NCBI RefSeq assembly: GCF_001661675.2
Contig: NZ_CP019602.1
Coordinates: 1,389,501 to 1,453,500, forward strand
Direction of reading: 5' to 3'
Origin: Croceicoccus marinus
GTDB taxonomy: Bacteria; Pseudomonadota; Alphaproteobacteria; Sphingomonadales; Sphingomonadaceae
Length of the DNA: 64,000 nt
Shown: positions 16,878 to 24,733 of the stretch, in pieces
How positions within the stretch are numbered: the first letter of the stretch is position 1
Layout: each line of letters opens with the position of its first letter
Notes under the pieces: model-generated
What the model saw: only the letters and a program-made list of their open reading frames with translations
What the model was told of the DNA's origin: nothing
Database searches by the model: none
Program-made: the position numbers and the translations under genes

Positions 16878-17192
16878 AATTCAGGCTCGGGAAAAATATT
16901 AGTTTGGTCATAACTGTCCAGGCCGCTCTGCGATCCGCAAAAAACGATAGGCGCGGATCTGCATGTGCAGCAATGGCGTTCGTCGGGTCTCGCGTTGCCA
17001 GGACAGCCAATCTGATAACAGTGTCGCGATCCGGTGAACAATAGATTTTATTACAATGGTTTGGCTCAGCGAGGGTCTATGGACATACCGGATCTCAAGC
17101 CATCCGTCCCCGTATGGGCTGCCGCGAAATCGGGCGCTGGCTCCCATCAAGACCTCGAACCCATCCTACCTTCCATTGCTACGGCAACCGGT
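16878..17192. other. Intergenic region upstream of marR and downstream of fliA
   Basis: No gene is convincing here. AT-rich sequence near 16890-16915 (AAATATTAGTTTGGTCATAA) directly upstream of the MarR gene is the likely promoter and operator region. The short open frame on the minus strand (16908-17150) has no protein-like features. No clear terminator for fliA was found. Confidence 0.4.
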
Positions 17193-17927
17193 TCAGTCCG
17201 CCATCGCCGCTTTCAGCCGTTCGAGCGCCTGCGCCTTCAGCTGGTGCACGCGCGGGATGCTGACGCCCAGCACGGCGGCGATCTCGCCGAGGTTCAGCTC
17301 CTCGACGAAATAGAGCTGTGTTATCATCTGCAGCCGCTCGGGCAGGTCGGCGATGGCATTTGCCAGTCGCTCGCCCTGCTCCGCCTGTTCCATGGCCTGG
17401 AGCCCGTCGGCCGAAGCGTCGGCGAAGGCGGCATTGCTGTCGGAGTAGCAGCTGTCGATGGCGTCGAAGCGCAACGGCTCGCTTTGCGCGCGGACAGAGG
17501 CGAACTCGCGCGCGTCCATGCCCATTGCGTCTGCCAGCTCGCCTTCGCTGGGGATCCTGCCGAGCTGCGAAGCCAGCCTGCGGCTTTCCTCCTCGATCTC
17601 GCGGCGCTTTCGGGCGGCGGTGCGGGTCGTCGGCGCTTCCCGCCGGATCAGGTCGAACATGGCCCCGCGCACCCGGGTCTTGGCATAGGCGGCAAAGGCA
17701 TGTTCGCCCTGCCCGTCATGCCGCCGCACGCATTCGGTCAGCGCTATCAGCCCGACCTGGATCAGGTCCTCGATCTCGATACCGGGCCTGCCGCTGCCGT
17801 GGGCATGCCAGGCCAGTTTCTTGACCATCGGCATGAAGGCCCTGATGCGGTGTTCGGCTTCTCCGGCATAGGCTCGTCGCGCCTCGTGCCGGGGGTTGCC
17901 GGCGATTGCGATATGCTCGTGTCTCAT
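17193..17927 (-). CDS. fliA: Flagellar sigma factor 28 (FliA)
   Basis: A 244-residue sigma-70-family factor of group 3. Region 2 is seen in HRIRAFMPMVKKLAWHAHG and GIEIEDLIQVGLIALTECV, with FAAYAKTRVRGAMFDLIR as the promoter-melting part. Region 3 includes the GRIPSEGELADAMGM segment, and region 4 ends LNLGEIAAVLGVSIPRVHQL. FliA directs RNA polymerase to late flagellar genes and is held by FlgM until the hook is complete. Its ATG overlaps the flhA stop (ATGA), so it is translationally coupled to flhA in the operon led by the lytic transglycosylase gene. Confidence 0.95.
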   Translation of the reverse strand: MRHEHIAIAGNPRHEARRAYAGEAEHRIRAFMPMVKKLAWHAHGSGRPGIEIEDLIQVGLIALTECVRRHDGQGEHAFAAYAKTRVRGAMFDLIRREAPTTRTAARKRREIEEESRRLASQLGRIPSEGELADAMGMDAREFASVRAQSEPLRFDAIDSCYSDSNAAFADASADGLQAMEQAEQGERLANAIADLPERLQMITQLYFVEELNLGEIAAVLGVSIPRVHQLKAQALERLKAAMAD

Positions 17928-20029
17928 GCTGCCATTTCCATCTGGGCATCCAATGCGTTGGTGGCGGAGGCGCCGATCACCTCGATGACTTCGATGGGCT
18001 GGCTGGCCGGCAGCTCGCAGATCGAGATGACGACGCATTCGGGCGTGCGCTGGCGCACCAGCGACGCGATCGCTCGCCGCGATTGCGGCTGAACGACAAG
18101 CGCTGGCGCAGTGGCCGAGGGGCCGCGCTCATCGGTGATCTGCTTCACCTGGCGGGCGATCGTCGCGGCAAGGTCGGGTTCGATCACCGGCCAGCCGGTC
18201 ACCGGGTCGCGCAGACCCTGCAGGATGGCGCTTTCCAGCCCTCCATCCAGCGTGATGACCGGCAGGGCACGAGACGGCGAGCAGATGCGCCCTACGATGG
18301 TGGAACCAAGATCGCCGCGCACCCTGTCGACAAGCGCGTCGTGATCCTGCGTCGCCTGCACCGCGCGCGACAGGCTGGCGAAGATCGGGACGGGATGGCT
18401 GATCGGAATGCCGTCCTCCAGCAGGCTGCGCAGCACGCGCGTGACCGCGGCCAGCGACAATGGCTGCGGATGAAAGGTCTCGACCAGGCTTGCCGAATGC
18501 TGCCTCGTCGCCTCGATCAGCGCGCGCACCTCATCGGGACCGAGAAGATCGTGGGCGCGCTCTGCCAACAGCTGGTTGAGATGGGTCGCGACCACCGTGC
18601 CGGGGTCCACCACCAGAAAGCCCGCTGCCGTCGCGTGGTCGCGGTTGCCCCTGTCGATCCAGATTGCCGGGCAATTGAAGCTTGGATCGCGCGTCTCCTC
18701 GCCCTTGAGATGATGGACCGCGCTGGCCTCGCCCGTGTCAATTGCGAGCAAGCGGTCGGGCTGGATGGTCGCGCCGCCCAGCATCACTCCGCCCAGCATG
18801 ATGCGATAATCGTAAGGCGCCATGTCGAGCGCATCGCGCAGCCGGAACTGGGGGACGACAAAGCCGAAATTGCGCGACAGCTGCTTGCGGACGCCGGTGA
18901 TGCGGGCGATCAGCGGCGAACCCTTCTTCTCATCCACCAGCGGCACCAGGCCATAGCCGAATTCAAGGCTTACCAGCGTCAGGTCCGACACGTCCGCCAG
19001 CTCGATGCGGTGGGGATCGGCCAGCGCGGCCACTTCGGGCAGCGGTTCGGGGCGGGCAGCGCGTTTCTTCAGCGCGTGGGCCAGCCAGAACGCCCCGCCC
19101 GCGGCGGGAAGGAAGATGGACTGCGGCATGGCGGGGATCATCCCCACCGCCGCCAGTACCACGCCCACGGGCAGCCAGCTGCGCGGATCGGCGAACTGGC
19201 CGCCGATCTGCCCAGCTAGGTCCCGCGAATCCGACACGCGGGTCACGATCACCGCCGCCGCGATCGACAGCAGCAGCGACGGCACCTGCGCCACCAGGGC
19301 ATCGCCGATGGCAAGCTGGATATAGGTCTCGGCCGCTTCGCCAGCGGACAATCCATGGGTGATCATGCCAAGGCAGAGCCCCGCGATGATGTTCACCGCC
19401 AGGATCAGCAGGGCCGCGACCGCATCGCCCTTCACGAATTTCGACGCACCGTCCATCGAGCCATAGAAATCCGCTTCGGTCGCGACTTCGCGGCGGCGGG
19501 CCTTGGCTTCATCGGCGGTGAGTATGCCCGCCGCCAGATCGGCGTCGATCGCCATCTGCTTGCCCGGCAGCGCGTCGAGCGTGAAGCGGGCCGAAACCTC
19601 GGATACGCGGCCTGCACCCTTGGTCACGACGACCATGTTGATGATCATCAGGATCAGGAAGACGAAGATCCCCACCGCGAAATTGCCGCCGATCAGGAAC
19701 GCTCCGAAAGCCTCGATCACATGACCCGCCGCGGCGCCGCCTTCATGGCCGTGGACCAGCACGACGCGGGTCGACGCGACGTTCAGGGCCAGTCGCAGCA
19801 GCGTCGCGAACAGCAGGACCGAGGGAAACGACGAGAAATCCAGCGGCTTCTGCGCATTCATCGCGGCCATCAGGATCGCCACCGACAGCGCGATGTTCAG
19901 CACGAACGACACGTCGAGCAGGATCGCCGGGACCGGGACGATCATCAGCAGCATCAACGCGATGATGCCGCCCGGCAATGCCATCGCGCTGAGATCGGCG
20001 GCGCGCCGCGAGGATGCGGAAGCCGTCAC
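17924..20029 (-). CDS. flhA: Flagellar type III export gate protein FlhA
   Basis: A 701-residue protein, the normal FlhA length. About eight membrane helices occupy residues 15-310, including LLRLALNVASTRVVL and the FHIPEP-region motif RVSEVSARFTLDALPGKQMAID-ADL (split across the loop). The cytosolic C-terminal ring domain follows from about residue 330. FlhA forms the export ring that docks substrate-chaperone complexes. It overlaps the transglycosylase gene upstream and fliA downstream by four bases each, in one operon. Confidence 0.96.
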   Translation of the reverse strand: MTASASSRRAADLSAMALPGGIIALMLLMIVPVPAILLDVSFVLNIALSVAILMAAMNAQKPLDFSSFPSVLLFATLLRLALNVASTRVVLVHGHEGGAAAGHVIEAFGAFLIGGNFAVGIFVFLILMIINMVVVTKGAGRVSEVSARFTLDALPGKQMAIDADLAAGILTADEAKARRREVATEADFYGSMDGASKFVKGDAVAALLILAVNIIAGLCLGMITHGLSAGEAAETYIQLAIGDALVAQVPSLLLSIAAAVIVTRVSDSRDLAGQIGGQFADPRSWLPVGVVLAAVGMIPAMPQSIFLPAAGGAFWLAHALKKRAARPEPLPEVAALADPHRIELADVSDLTLVSLEFGYGLVPLVDEKKGSPLIARITGVRKQLSRNFGFVVPQFRLRDALDMAPYDYRIMLGGVMLGGATIQPDRLLAIDTGEASAVHHLKGEETRDPSFNCPAIWIDRGNRDHATAAGFLVVDPGTVVATHLNQLLAERAHDLLGPDEVRALIEATRQHSASLVETFHPQPLSLAAVTRVLRSLLEDGIPISHPVPIFASLSRAVQATQDHDALVDRVRGDLGSTIVGRICSPSRALPVITLDGGLESAILQGLRDPVTGWPVIEPDLAATIARQVKQITDERGPSATAPALVVQPQSRRAIASLVRQRTPECVVISICELPASQPIEVIEVIGASATNALDAQMEMAA

Positions 20030-20862
20030 AGCCCGAACCTTTCGAAGCGGGCATAGGCGGCCTGCACCGCCGGCGGCGCTGCCTGGCCGGTCGCTCCGAA
20101 GATGGATTGCAGGCTGTCGGTCATCGACCGGCCGCCAGCCATGCGCGACTGGACCGGGGCGGCGATCGCAGGTGCGGGCGCCGCCATCGGGCTTGTGGGC
20201 GTGAGCGGAGCGAAGGCGTCGCCGCCCGTCATGGCGCCTGCGACCTTGCCCTCTATCACCGACATCACTTCCCGCAGGCTGCGTTCGCTGCCCGAACCGT
20301 CGCGGAAAATGCCGCGATTAGCCGCACTGGCCGACGGCAGGAGCGCAGTGGCCGAAGCGTTTGGATCGCGGGCCAGCGCGTTCAGGAAGCGCGAGGCATC
20401 GCCGCTGCCGAGGAAATGGCCGAGATAGAGTTCGGCAGCATTCGGCTGCCGGCCCAGCGCGCGGGTTATCTCGATCCGGTTGTCGCCGGCAAGCTCGCCC
20501 GCCATCAGGGCGGATGCTGCGGGATCGTAGCGCAGGCCCATGATCCGGCCCGCCAGCGCGCCATCGGTAATGCGCCCGTTCGCAATCGCCGCGCTGGCCC
20601 AGCCCAGCCCGTGTTTCGCGCCGTGCCGTTCCAGCGTGCTGAGCCAGGTGGCATTGGTGAACTGGAACAGCCCCGCCGCGCTGGATGTTGCCGCTTTCGC
20701 CTGCGGGTTCAGCGAGGATTCGATCCGTGCCTGCGCCAGCAGGAAATCGAAATTCTCTCCGGTCCGGTCGGCGGCGCGGGCGATATCGGCGCGGATCGCT
20801 GCGCTGGTGGCTTTGATTGCCGAGCTCGCGGGCGGGATCGCGGTTGAACTGGGTCCACTCAT
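20026..20862 (-). CDS. Flagellar lytic transglycosylase (SLT domain, SltF-like)
   Basis: A 278-residue protein with an SLT-type domain in the first half: FDFLLAQARIESSLNPQAKA contains the catalytic Glu of the ES motif, and SSAAGLFQFTNATWL matches the GLxQ motif. The C-terminal half is low in complexity (Ala/Pro/Ser) and may bind a rod or scaffold protein. No signal peptide is obvious, so it may be exported through the flagellar system or other means. It leads the operon with flhA and fliA under a sigma54 promoter. It supplies the peptidoglycan-cutting function missing from the single-domain FlgJ at 28841-29131. Confidence 0.85.
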   Translation of the reverse strand: MSGPSSTAIPPASSAIKATSAAIRADIARAADRTGENFDFLLAQARIESSLNPQAKAATSSAAGLFQFTNATWLSTLERHGAKHGLGWASAAIANGRITDGALAGRIMGLRYDPAASALMAGELAGDNRIEITRALGRQPNAAELYLGHFLGSGDASRFLNALARDPNASATALLPSASAANRGIFRDGSGSERSLREVMSVIEGKVAGAMTGGDAFAPLTPTSPMAAPAPAIAAPVQSRMAGGRSMTDSLQSIFGATGQAAPPAVQAAYARFERFGL

Positions 20863-20902
20863 TCAGATAAGTCCTGTCGGCTTTGGTGACAGGACCATCC
20901 AA

Positions 20903-20917
20903 GCAATTAGCGTGCCA
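20903..20917 (-). promoter_or_regulatory. Sigma54 promoter of slt-flhA-fliA
   Basis: Leftward TGGCACG-CTAA-TTGC, followed by TT, a full match to the -24/-12 consensus with correct spacing. The predicted start of transcription is about 30 bases upstream of the transglycosylase ATG at 20862. The element sits in the 57-base gap after flgN. Confidence 0.85.
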
Positions 20918-20919
20918 GT

Positions 20920-21228
20920 TTACGCCTTCGCATAAAGCCTGGCGCCGTACAGGCGGGGCGAGCCGCTGAGCATGTCGATGCGGGCAGCGATATTGGCGGC
21001 GACCAGGTTGCGCATCTGGCGGTTGACCTCGTTCGCGTCGCGGGCGGCGCGGCTCATCGCGCGGCATTCCTCGTCGAAGGTAGCAAGGTCGGCGCTTTCA
21101 AGCCTGTCGCACAGGCCCAGCTTGTCGCGCGCGGCCATCGTGATCGCGTCGAGGTCGAGCCCGGCAATCGCCTGCCGCTCCGCCTCGAGCACGGCAAGCA
21201 TCTGCCGCAGCGCTTCCTTGAGTGTCAT
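20920..21228 (-). CDS. flgN: Flagellar hook-filament junction chaperone FlgN
   Basis: About 102 residues, mostly helical, starting MTLKEALRQMLAVLEAERQA and containing DLDAITMAARDKLGLCDRLE, the FlgN-type long-helix pattern. FlgN binds FlgK and FlgL in the cytoplasm before export. A GTG at 21240 overlapping the flgM stop (GTGA) is an alternative start that would add four residues and give translational coupling. Sequence conservation in FlgN is low, so position after flgM carries much of the assignment. Confidence 0.8.
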   Translation of the reverse strand: MTLKEALRQMLAVLEAERQAIAGLDLDAITMAARDKLGLCDRLESADLATFDEECRAMSRAARDANEVNRQMRNLVAANIAARIDMLSGSPRLYGARLYAKA

Positions 21229-21236
21229 CGTCTCGC

Positions 21237-21521
21237 TCACTTTCCGGTCCTGAGGAACATTCCGGCCGCGATCATCGCGTCTGCAATCCTGTGCGGGACC
21301 AGCGGATAGGTGCCCTGTTCGATCGCCTTGCGGATTTCGGCGACGCGCTGGGCATCGACCGGCGGTGCGCCCGGATCGAGCGCGTCCGACAGCGCCAGCC
21401 CCCCGGCGGCGGCGGCAGTTGAAGCGGCCCGTGCCGGGGCGGATGTCGCCCCAGCGGCCGGGTTCAGCCGGGTCGCGCCCGTGAAGACGGGGCGGATCGG
21501 TCCGATTTCGTGCGATGCCAT
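21237..21521 (-). CDS. flgM: Anti-sigma28 factor FlgM
   Basis: A 94-residue protein, the typical FlgM length. The N-terminal part is Ala-rich and probably disordered, as in other FlgM proteins. The C-terminal part has the sigma28-binding pattern: VDAQRVAEIRKAIEQGTYPL followed by RIADAMIAAGMF. FlgM holds FliA inactive and is exported once the hook is finished. It lies between flgA and flgN and has its own putative sigma28 promoter at 21558-21583, the usual feedback arrangement. Confidence 0.9.
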   Translation of the reverse strand: MASHEIGPIRPVFTGATRLNPAAGATSAPARAASTAAAAGGLALSDALDPGAPPVDAQRVAEIRKAIEQGTYPLVPHRIADAMIAAGMFLRTGK

Positions 21522-21557
21522 TTGCGCGTTTCCCTAACAGCGGTCCGATCATCAGGA

Positions 21558-21583
21558 CGGACGCCGCGGCGCACATTTAAGGG
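21558..21583 (-). promoter_or_regulatory. Putative sigma28 (FliA) promoter of flgM
   Basis: Leftward CCCTTAA-N16-CCG. The CTTAA box and the CCG triplet recur with the same spacing upstream of fliC, and the two sites also agree at many spacer positions (TGCGC, CGT). TAAA and the central CCG fit the general sigma28 pattern TAAA-N15-GCCGATAA. The site begins just before the flgA stop codon and ends 37 bases before the flgM ATG. Confidence 0.6.
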
Positions 21584-21601
21584 CTTTGGCGGAAACGGCG
21601 C

Positions 21602-22099
21602 CTAGCCGGTCGAGAGCGTGACCACGCCGGGGGCCGCGATGCGGACGCGCATGACCTCGGCGGGGCGGTTGCCGGGGACGGCGGGGCGGACCTTGATCCA
21701 GTCGCCGACCGCGCCGCCTTCCATCGCCTGTCCGGGGCGGGAGATCGAGAAGCCCTGCCCCGCGATCGAGATCGTGACCGAATCCCCGCGCTGGACGGCG
21801 ACTGCCGCTTCTTGCGCGGCGGCGGCAGGCAATGGCCGCACCGGCATGTAGAGCCGCCATCCGCCCGCATCGGGGCATTGCAGGACCAGCGTGTCGCGCT
21901 GCTCGCTGCGCCAGGCGATGTCGACGCGCGCGGCGCAGGGCCGCAGTTTCAGCCTGCGGTCGAGCGGCTGCATCGCGCCGCCTTCCTCGCCGATGGCGGC
22001 GCCGGTGTAGTCGGCGATCCGCAGGTCGAGCGCGGCAAGATCCTGCACCGGGCCGGAAGCGGCGAGCAGGACGGCGACAAGGGCGGAGGCGTGCGTCAT
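21602..22099 (-). CDS. flgA: P-ring assembly chaperone FlgA
   Basis: A 165-residue protein starting MTHASALVAVLLAASGPVQD, a short export signal. The C-terminal SAF-like domain is seen in the GDSVTISIAGQGFSISRPGQ segment followed by WIKVRPAVPGNRPAEVMRVR. It works in the periplasm to help FlgI polymerise around the rod. The ATG at 22099 has AAAGG upstream and a sigma54 promoter about 35 bases before it. It reads leftward, divergent from flgB, in the order flgA-flgM-flgN found in many gamma- and betaproteobacteria. Confidence 0.88.
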   Translation of the reverse strand: MTHASALVAVLLAASGPVQDLAALDLRIADYTGAAIGEEGGAMQPLDRRLKLRPCAARVDIAWRSEQRDTLVLQCPDAGGWRLYMPVRPLPAAAAQEAAVAVQRGDSVTISIAGQGFSISRPGQAMEGGAVGDWIKVRPAVPGNRPAEVMRVRIAAPGVVTLSTG

Positions 22100-22133
22100 C
22101 GAATGGCCTTTCGGGTTGCTTGGGCCATTCGTT

Positions 22134-22148
22134 GCAAAGGCCGTGCCA
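22134..22148 (-). promoter_or_regulatory. Sigma54 promoter of flgA
   Basis: Leftward TGGCACG-GCCT-TTGC, a complete -24/-12 match, 35 bases upstream of the flgA ATG. Two copies of GGTTGACAC lie further upstream (22170-22178 and 22247-22255), 77 bases apart, in the position where sigma54 activators usually bind. The latter point is only suggestive. Confidence 0.85.
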
Positions 22149-22394
22149 AGGTCGGCGGCAGCCCTTGCCGGTTGACACAGGCGACACGTCCTACAACCGC
22201 TGTCACCCCCTGGAGGGCGGCGGAAATGCGCGGGTTTCGGGGCTCTGGTTGACACCATGGGGGGCCGGAAAGATCGACGGTGTGAAAGAGCCTTTCGCCG
22301 CCATGGCGACCGGCAAGGGCCTAGGCGCGGGGCGGCGTGTAGGACAATAAATTCGCCAGGCCCCCGCGCTCCGGCGGCCCATCGGCGCGCCCGT
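22149..22394. other. Intergenic region with possible activator sites upstream of flgA
   Basis: No gene is visible. The region contains the repeated GGTTGACAC (22170-22178, 22247-22255) and GC-rich sequence after the end of the small MotB-like gene. It is long enough for enhancer-type binding of a sigma54 activator. Confidence 0.35.
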
Positions 22395-22787
22395 CTATCG
22401 GTCGAAGGAGAGGGTTGCGCCGGTTTCCCCGCTGCCGGGTACCAGCACGATGCGGGCGGGCAGGCCCGCGCTCGCCGCCTCTGCCGCAAGGCTTGCGGCG
22501 CGGTCCATGGCGTTTTCGGTGTCTGCGGGATCGTAGCCGAGCGTGATCTGCAGGCTGGCCGCCCCGCCCGCCGGTTGCTGCGCGATCCAGTCGGCCAGCG
22601 GCGGCGCGCCGGGCGAAGGGCGGTAGATCGCCTGGGGGACCGGGTCGGGCGCGGTATCGGGCAGTGCAGCCCCGTCCGCATAAGACGCGGTGACGATGAA
22701 CAGGATCAGCGCCAGATCGGCCAGCATGATCGCCCATGCCGCCCCGCCCGCTTTCGCATGGCCGATATTCGGCAAGGCCGCGGGCAT
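22395..22787 (-). CDS. Small MotB-like membrane protein, partner of the MotA-like protein
   Basis: A 130-residue protein with one membrane segment near the N-terminus, AWAIMLADLALILFIVTASY, which carries an Asp at the place of the ion-binding Asp of MotB/ExbD. The rest is a soluble domain of about 90 residues (ASLQITLGYDPADTENAMDR) that shows no OmpA-type peptidoglycan-binding motif. Its start overlaps the stop of the MotA-like gene (TGATG). It is therefore a stator-type B subunit without the usual anchor. The function is inferred from topology and neighbour only. Confidence 0.6.
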   Translation of the reverse strand: MPAALPNIGHAKAGGAAWAIMLADLALILFIVTASYADGAALPDTAPDPVPQAIYRPSPGAPPLADWIAQQPAGGAASLQITLGYDPADTENAMDRAASLAAEAASAGLPARIVLVPGSGETGATLSFDR

Positions 22788-23440
22788 CAGGCTGCCTCTA
22801 CCGCATCAGGCAGCGGCAGCGGGTGCACTACCGCGCCTTCCAGCTGCCAGGCGGTCCAGCGCATCAGCTCGTCGCGGGCCTGCTCCTCCGCCTCGCCCGA
22901 ACGGCGGATCGCCTCGGCCAGCGGGGTCAGCACCAGCTGCGCCAGCAGCACGCCGTACAGCGTGGTCAGCACTGCTCCGGCCAGGGCGGCGTTCATCCCC
23001 TGCCCCGGATCGGCGGGCAGCTGCGAGAGCGCCAGCAGCGTGCCCGCAAGGCCAAAGGCGGGCGCGTTTTCCGCCGCCATCGCCAGCACCGCGAAGGCGC
23101 GGCGATTATCGGCCACGCGGCGCGCGCGGAAACGCGTCATCTGCTTGTGGAACAGCGGGATCGAGCGCGCTTCGATCATCGCCTCTGCCGCCTGCTGGCT
23201 GGCGCGGTCGCGGAAATAATAGGGCTCGGTCCGCACCAGCCCGTCGATCCGCACATCCTGCACCATGCGCGCCAGATCGCTGCGCAGCGCATCCTCGTCG
23301 AACTCACGCGAGGCGAGATGGCGGATCGTCGCCCAGGTCGCGCGGCATTCGCCCAGCCCCGCGCGCAGCACGGTCGCCAGCATCGTGCCGCCGCCGACGA
23401 CGACGGCGGAGACGGGATCGATAAGCGCGCTGAAATCCAT
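22787..23440 (-). CDS. MotA/TolQ/ExbB-family proton-channel protein, second MotA-like protein
   Basis: A 217-residue protein. The MotA signature lies in the second half: ENAPAFGLAGTLLALSQLP, then GMNAALAGAVLTTLYGVLLA followed by QLVLTPLAEAI. The N-terminal DPVSAVVVGGGTMLATVLRA is the first membrane helix. It is distinct from, and shorter than, the MotA at 31434-32297. AAGGAG about ten bases upstream fixes the ATG at 23440; the longer open frame to 23605 reads through the promoter region of flgB. Divergent from flgB and coupled to a small MotB-like gene. Confidence 0.8.
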   Translation of the reverse strand: MDFSALIDPVSAVVVGGGTMLATVLRAGLGECRATWATIRHLASREFDEDALRSDLARMVQDVRIDGLVRTEPYYFRDRASQQAAEAMIEARSIPLFHKQMTRFRARRVADNRRAFAVLAMAAENAPAFGLAGTLLALSQLPADPGQGMNAALAGAVLTTLYGVLLAQLVLTPLAEAIRRSGEAEEQARDELMRWTAWQLEGAVVHPLPLPDAVEAA

Positions 23441-23599
23441 GGGCCCTGTTGCTCCTTGCCCGATCCATAACGGCCGGGCCGGCGGGATTTTCAGGGGCGG
23501 CGCGCGATTGCCGCCTGTCCGGCAAGCGCTTGCCGCCGCGCTTGCCGCATCGGCCCCGGCCACAGGAAAACCGCCGTTCCGCATAATGTGTCCGCGAGT

Positions 23600-23614
23600 T
23601 GGCACGGCTCTTGC
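23600..23614 (+). promoter_or_regulatory. Sigma54 promoter of the flgBCDEFGHIJKL operon
   Basis: TGGCACG-GCTC-TTGC, followed by TT, a complete -24/-12 match in the gap between the divergent MotA-like gene and flgB. Transcription would start about 35 bases before the flgB ATG at 23659. No second promoter was evident until motA, so one transcript may run through flgL. Confidence 0.88.
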
Positions 23615-23658
23615 TTGTACATCCGGCGAACCATTGTCGCAGCAAGGAAAGGCCGATC

Positions 23659-24006
23659 ATGCCTGGCGATCTTTTTGGAATACATGGGTCCGCGCTGCAA
23701 TTGCGCTCGGCGCGCATGGGCGTGCTGGCGTCGAACATCGCCAATGCCGGGACCCCCGGATACAAGGCGCGCGACATCGACGTCACCGCCGCGCTGGCGC
23801 GTGTGCAGGGCGGCGGCAGCGTCGAGCAGGCCGCAGACGGCGCGACCCTGTTCCGCGTGCCGGTGATCGCCTCGCTCGACGGCAATACGGTCGAGCTGCA
23901 GAACGAGCAGATCGCCTTTTCCGAGAATGCCGTGGGCTATGCCGCCACGCTCGACCTGATCCGCGGACGGGTCGAGACGGTCACCCGCGCGATCCGGGGA
24001 GAGTGA
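23659..24006 (+). CDS. flgB: Flagellar rod protein FlgB
   Basis: A 115-residue proximal rod protein. The conserved N-terminal part reads RSARMGVLASNIANAGTPGY-KARDIDV, and the C-terminal helix SENAVGYAATLDLIRGRVET is the FlgB coiled-coil end. AAGGAAAGG upstream supports the ATG at 23659 rather than the longer frame from 23599. It is the first gene of the rod-hook operon, and its stop overlaps the possible flgC start. Confidence 0.93.
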   Translation: MPGDLFGIHGSALQLRSARMGVLASNIANAGTPGYKARDIDVTAALARVQGGGSVEQAADGATLFRVPVIASLDGNTVELQNEQIAFSENAVGYAATLDLIRGRVETVTRAIRGE

Positions 24007-24008
24007 TC

Positions 24009-24431
24009 GTGGCCGGCCCCAACTCAGTCAATCGCCCCTTGAACGCCTTCTCCCTCGCCCAGCGCGGCATGTCGGCGCAGATGGTCCGCATGAACGCGGC
24101 GGCATCGAACCTTGCCAATGCCGGTTCGGTCGCCGCCAGCGAGGGCGAAGCCTATCGCCCGGTGCGCGCCGTCTTCGCCGAGGATCTCGACCGCGCGAGC
24201 GGCCAGTCGACCGTGCGCGTCCGGTCGGTCGTGCGCGAGAATACCGCCCCCACCCGCCGATACGAACCCGGCCACCCGCTGGCCGACGCCAATGGCGAGG
24301 TCTGGGTGTCCCCCGTCGACGAGAATGCCGAGATGGTCGAGATGCTGGAAGCGTCGCGCCAGTACCAGAACATCGTCGAGGCCCTTTCCACCACCAAGCA
24401 GCTGATGCTCGACACGATGAGGCTCAAATGA
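24009..24431 (+). CDS. flgC: Flagellar rod protein FlgC
   Basis: A 140-residue rod protein. It has QMVRMNAAASNLANAGSVAA at the N-terminus and ENAEMVEMLEASRQYQNIVE at the C-terminus, both diagnostic for FlgC. The start is a GTG; GGGGAG upstream fits the one at 24009 best, and another in-frame GTG lies at 24003. FlgC stacks with FlgB, FlgF and FliE in the proximal rod. It overlaps flgD by four bases. Confidence 0.92.
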   Translation: MAGPNSVNRPLNAFSLAQRGMSAQMVRMNAAASNLANAGSVAASEGEAYRPVRAVFAEDLDRASGQSTVRVRSVVRENTAPTRRYEPGHPLADANGEVWVSPVDENAEMVEMLEASRQYQNIVEALSTTKQLMLDTMRLK

Positions 24432-24727
24432 CGATTTCCCCGGTTAATTCCGCCAGCGCGGCCGCGCCCGCCGCAGGCCCCGCGGCAGGCCCCGCGGCAG
24501 GCAAGGCGGGCGGCGGTTTCGCGGCGCTCGACCAGTCCGATTTCCTGCGGCTGATGACGGTGCAGATGCAGCACCAGGATCCGTTCGACCCGGTCGATAA
24601 CAAGGAGATGCTGGCCCAGATGGCGCAGTTCTCGCAGCTGTCCGCCAGTTCCGAGACGACCAGCGTGCTCGAACAGATTTCCGCCAAACTCGACGCACTC
24701 GCGGCGCTTGCTGCGAACAAGGAGTAA
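24428..24727 (+). CDS. flgD: Short hook-cap protein FlgD, N-terminal domain only
   Basis: A 99-residue protein against the usual 220-250. The conserved FlgD N-terminal segment is present: LDQSDFLRLMTVQMQHQDPF-DPVDNKEMLAQMAQFSQL. The C-terminal Tudor- and immunoglobulin-like domains that form the cap body are absent, and no other open frame continues them before flgE starts six bases later. An Ala/Gly/Pro-rich stretch (AAGPAAGPAAGKAGGG) precedes the conserved part. It overlaps flgC by four bases (ATGA). Confidence 0.88.
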   Translation: MTISPVNSASAAAPAAGPAAGPAAGKAGGGFAALDQSDFLRLMTVQMQHQDPFDPVDNKEMLAQMAQFSQLSASSETTSVLEQISAKLDALAALAANKE

Positions 24728-24733
24728 ATTCGC

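Noticed and set aside
16908..17150. 80-codon minus-strand ORF between marR and fliA
   Set aside because: No conserved motif, weak start context, and mixed composition typical of intergenic DNA.
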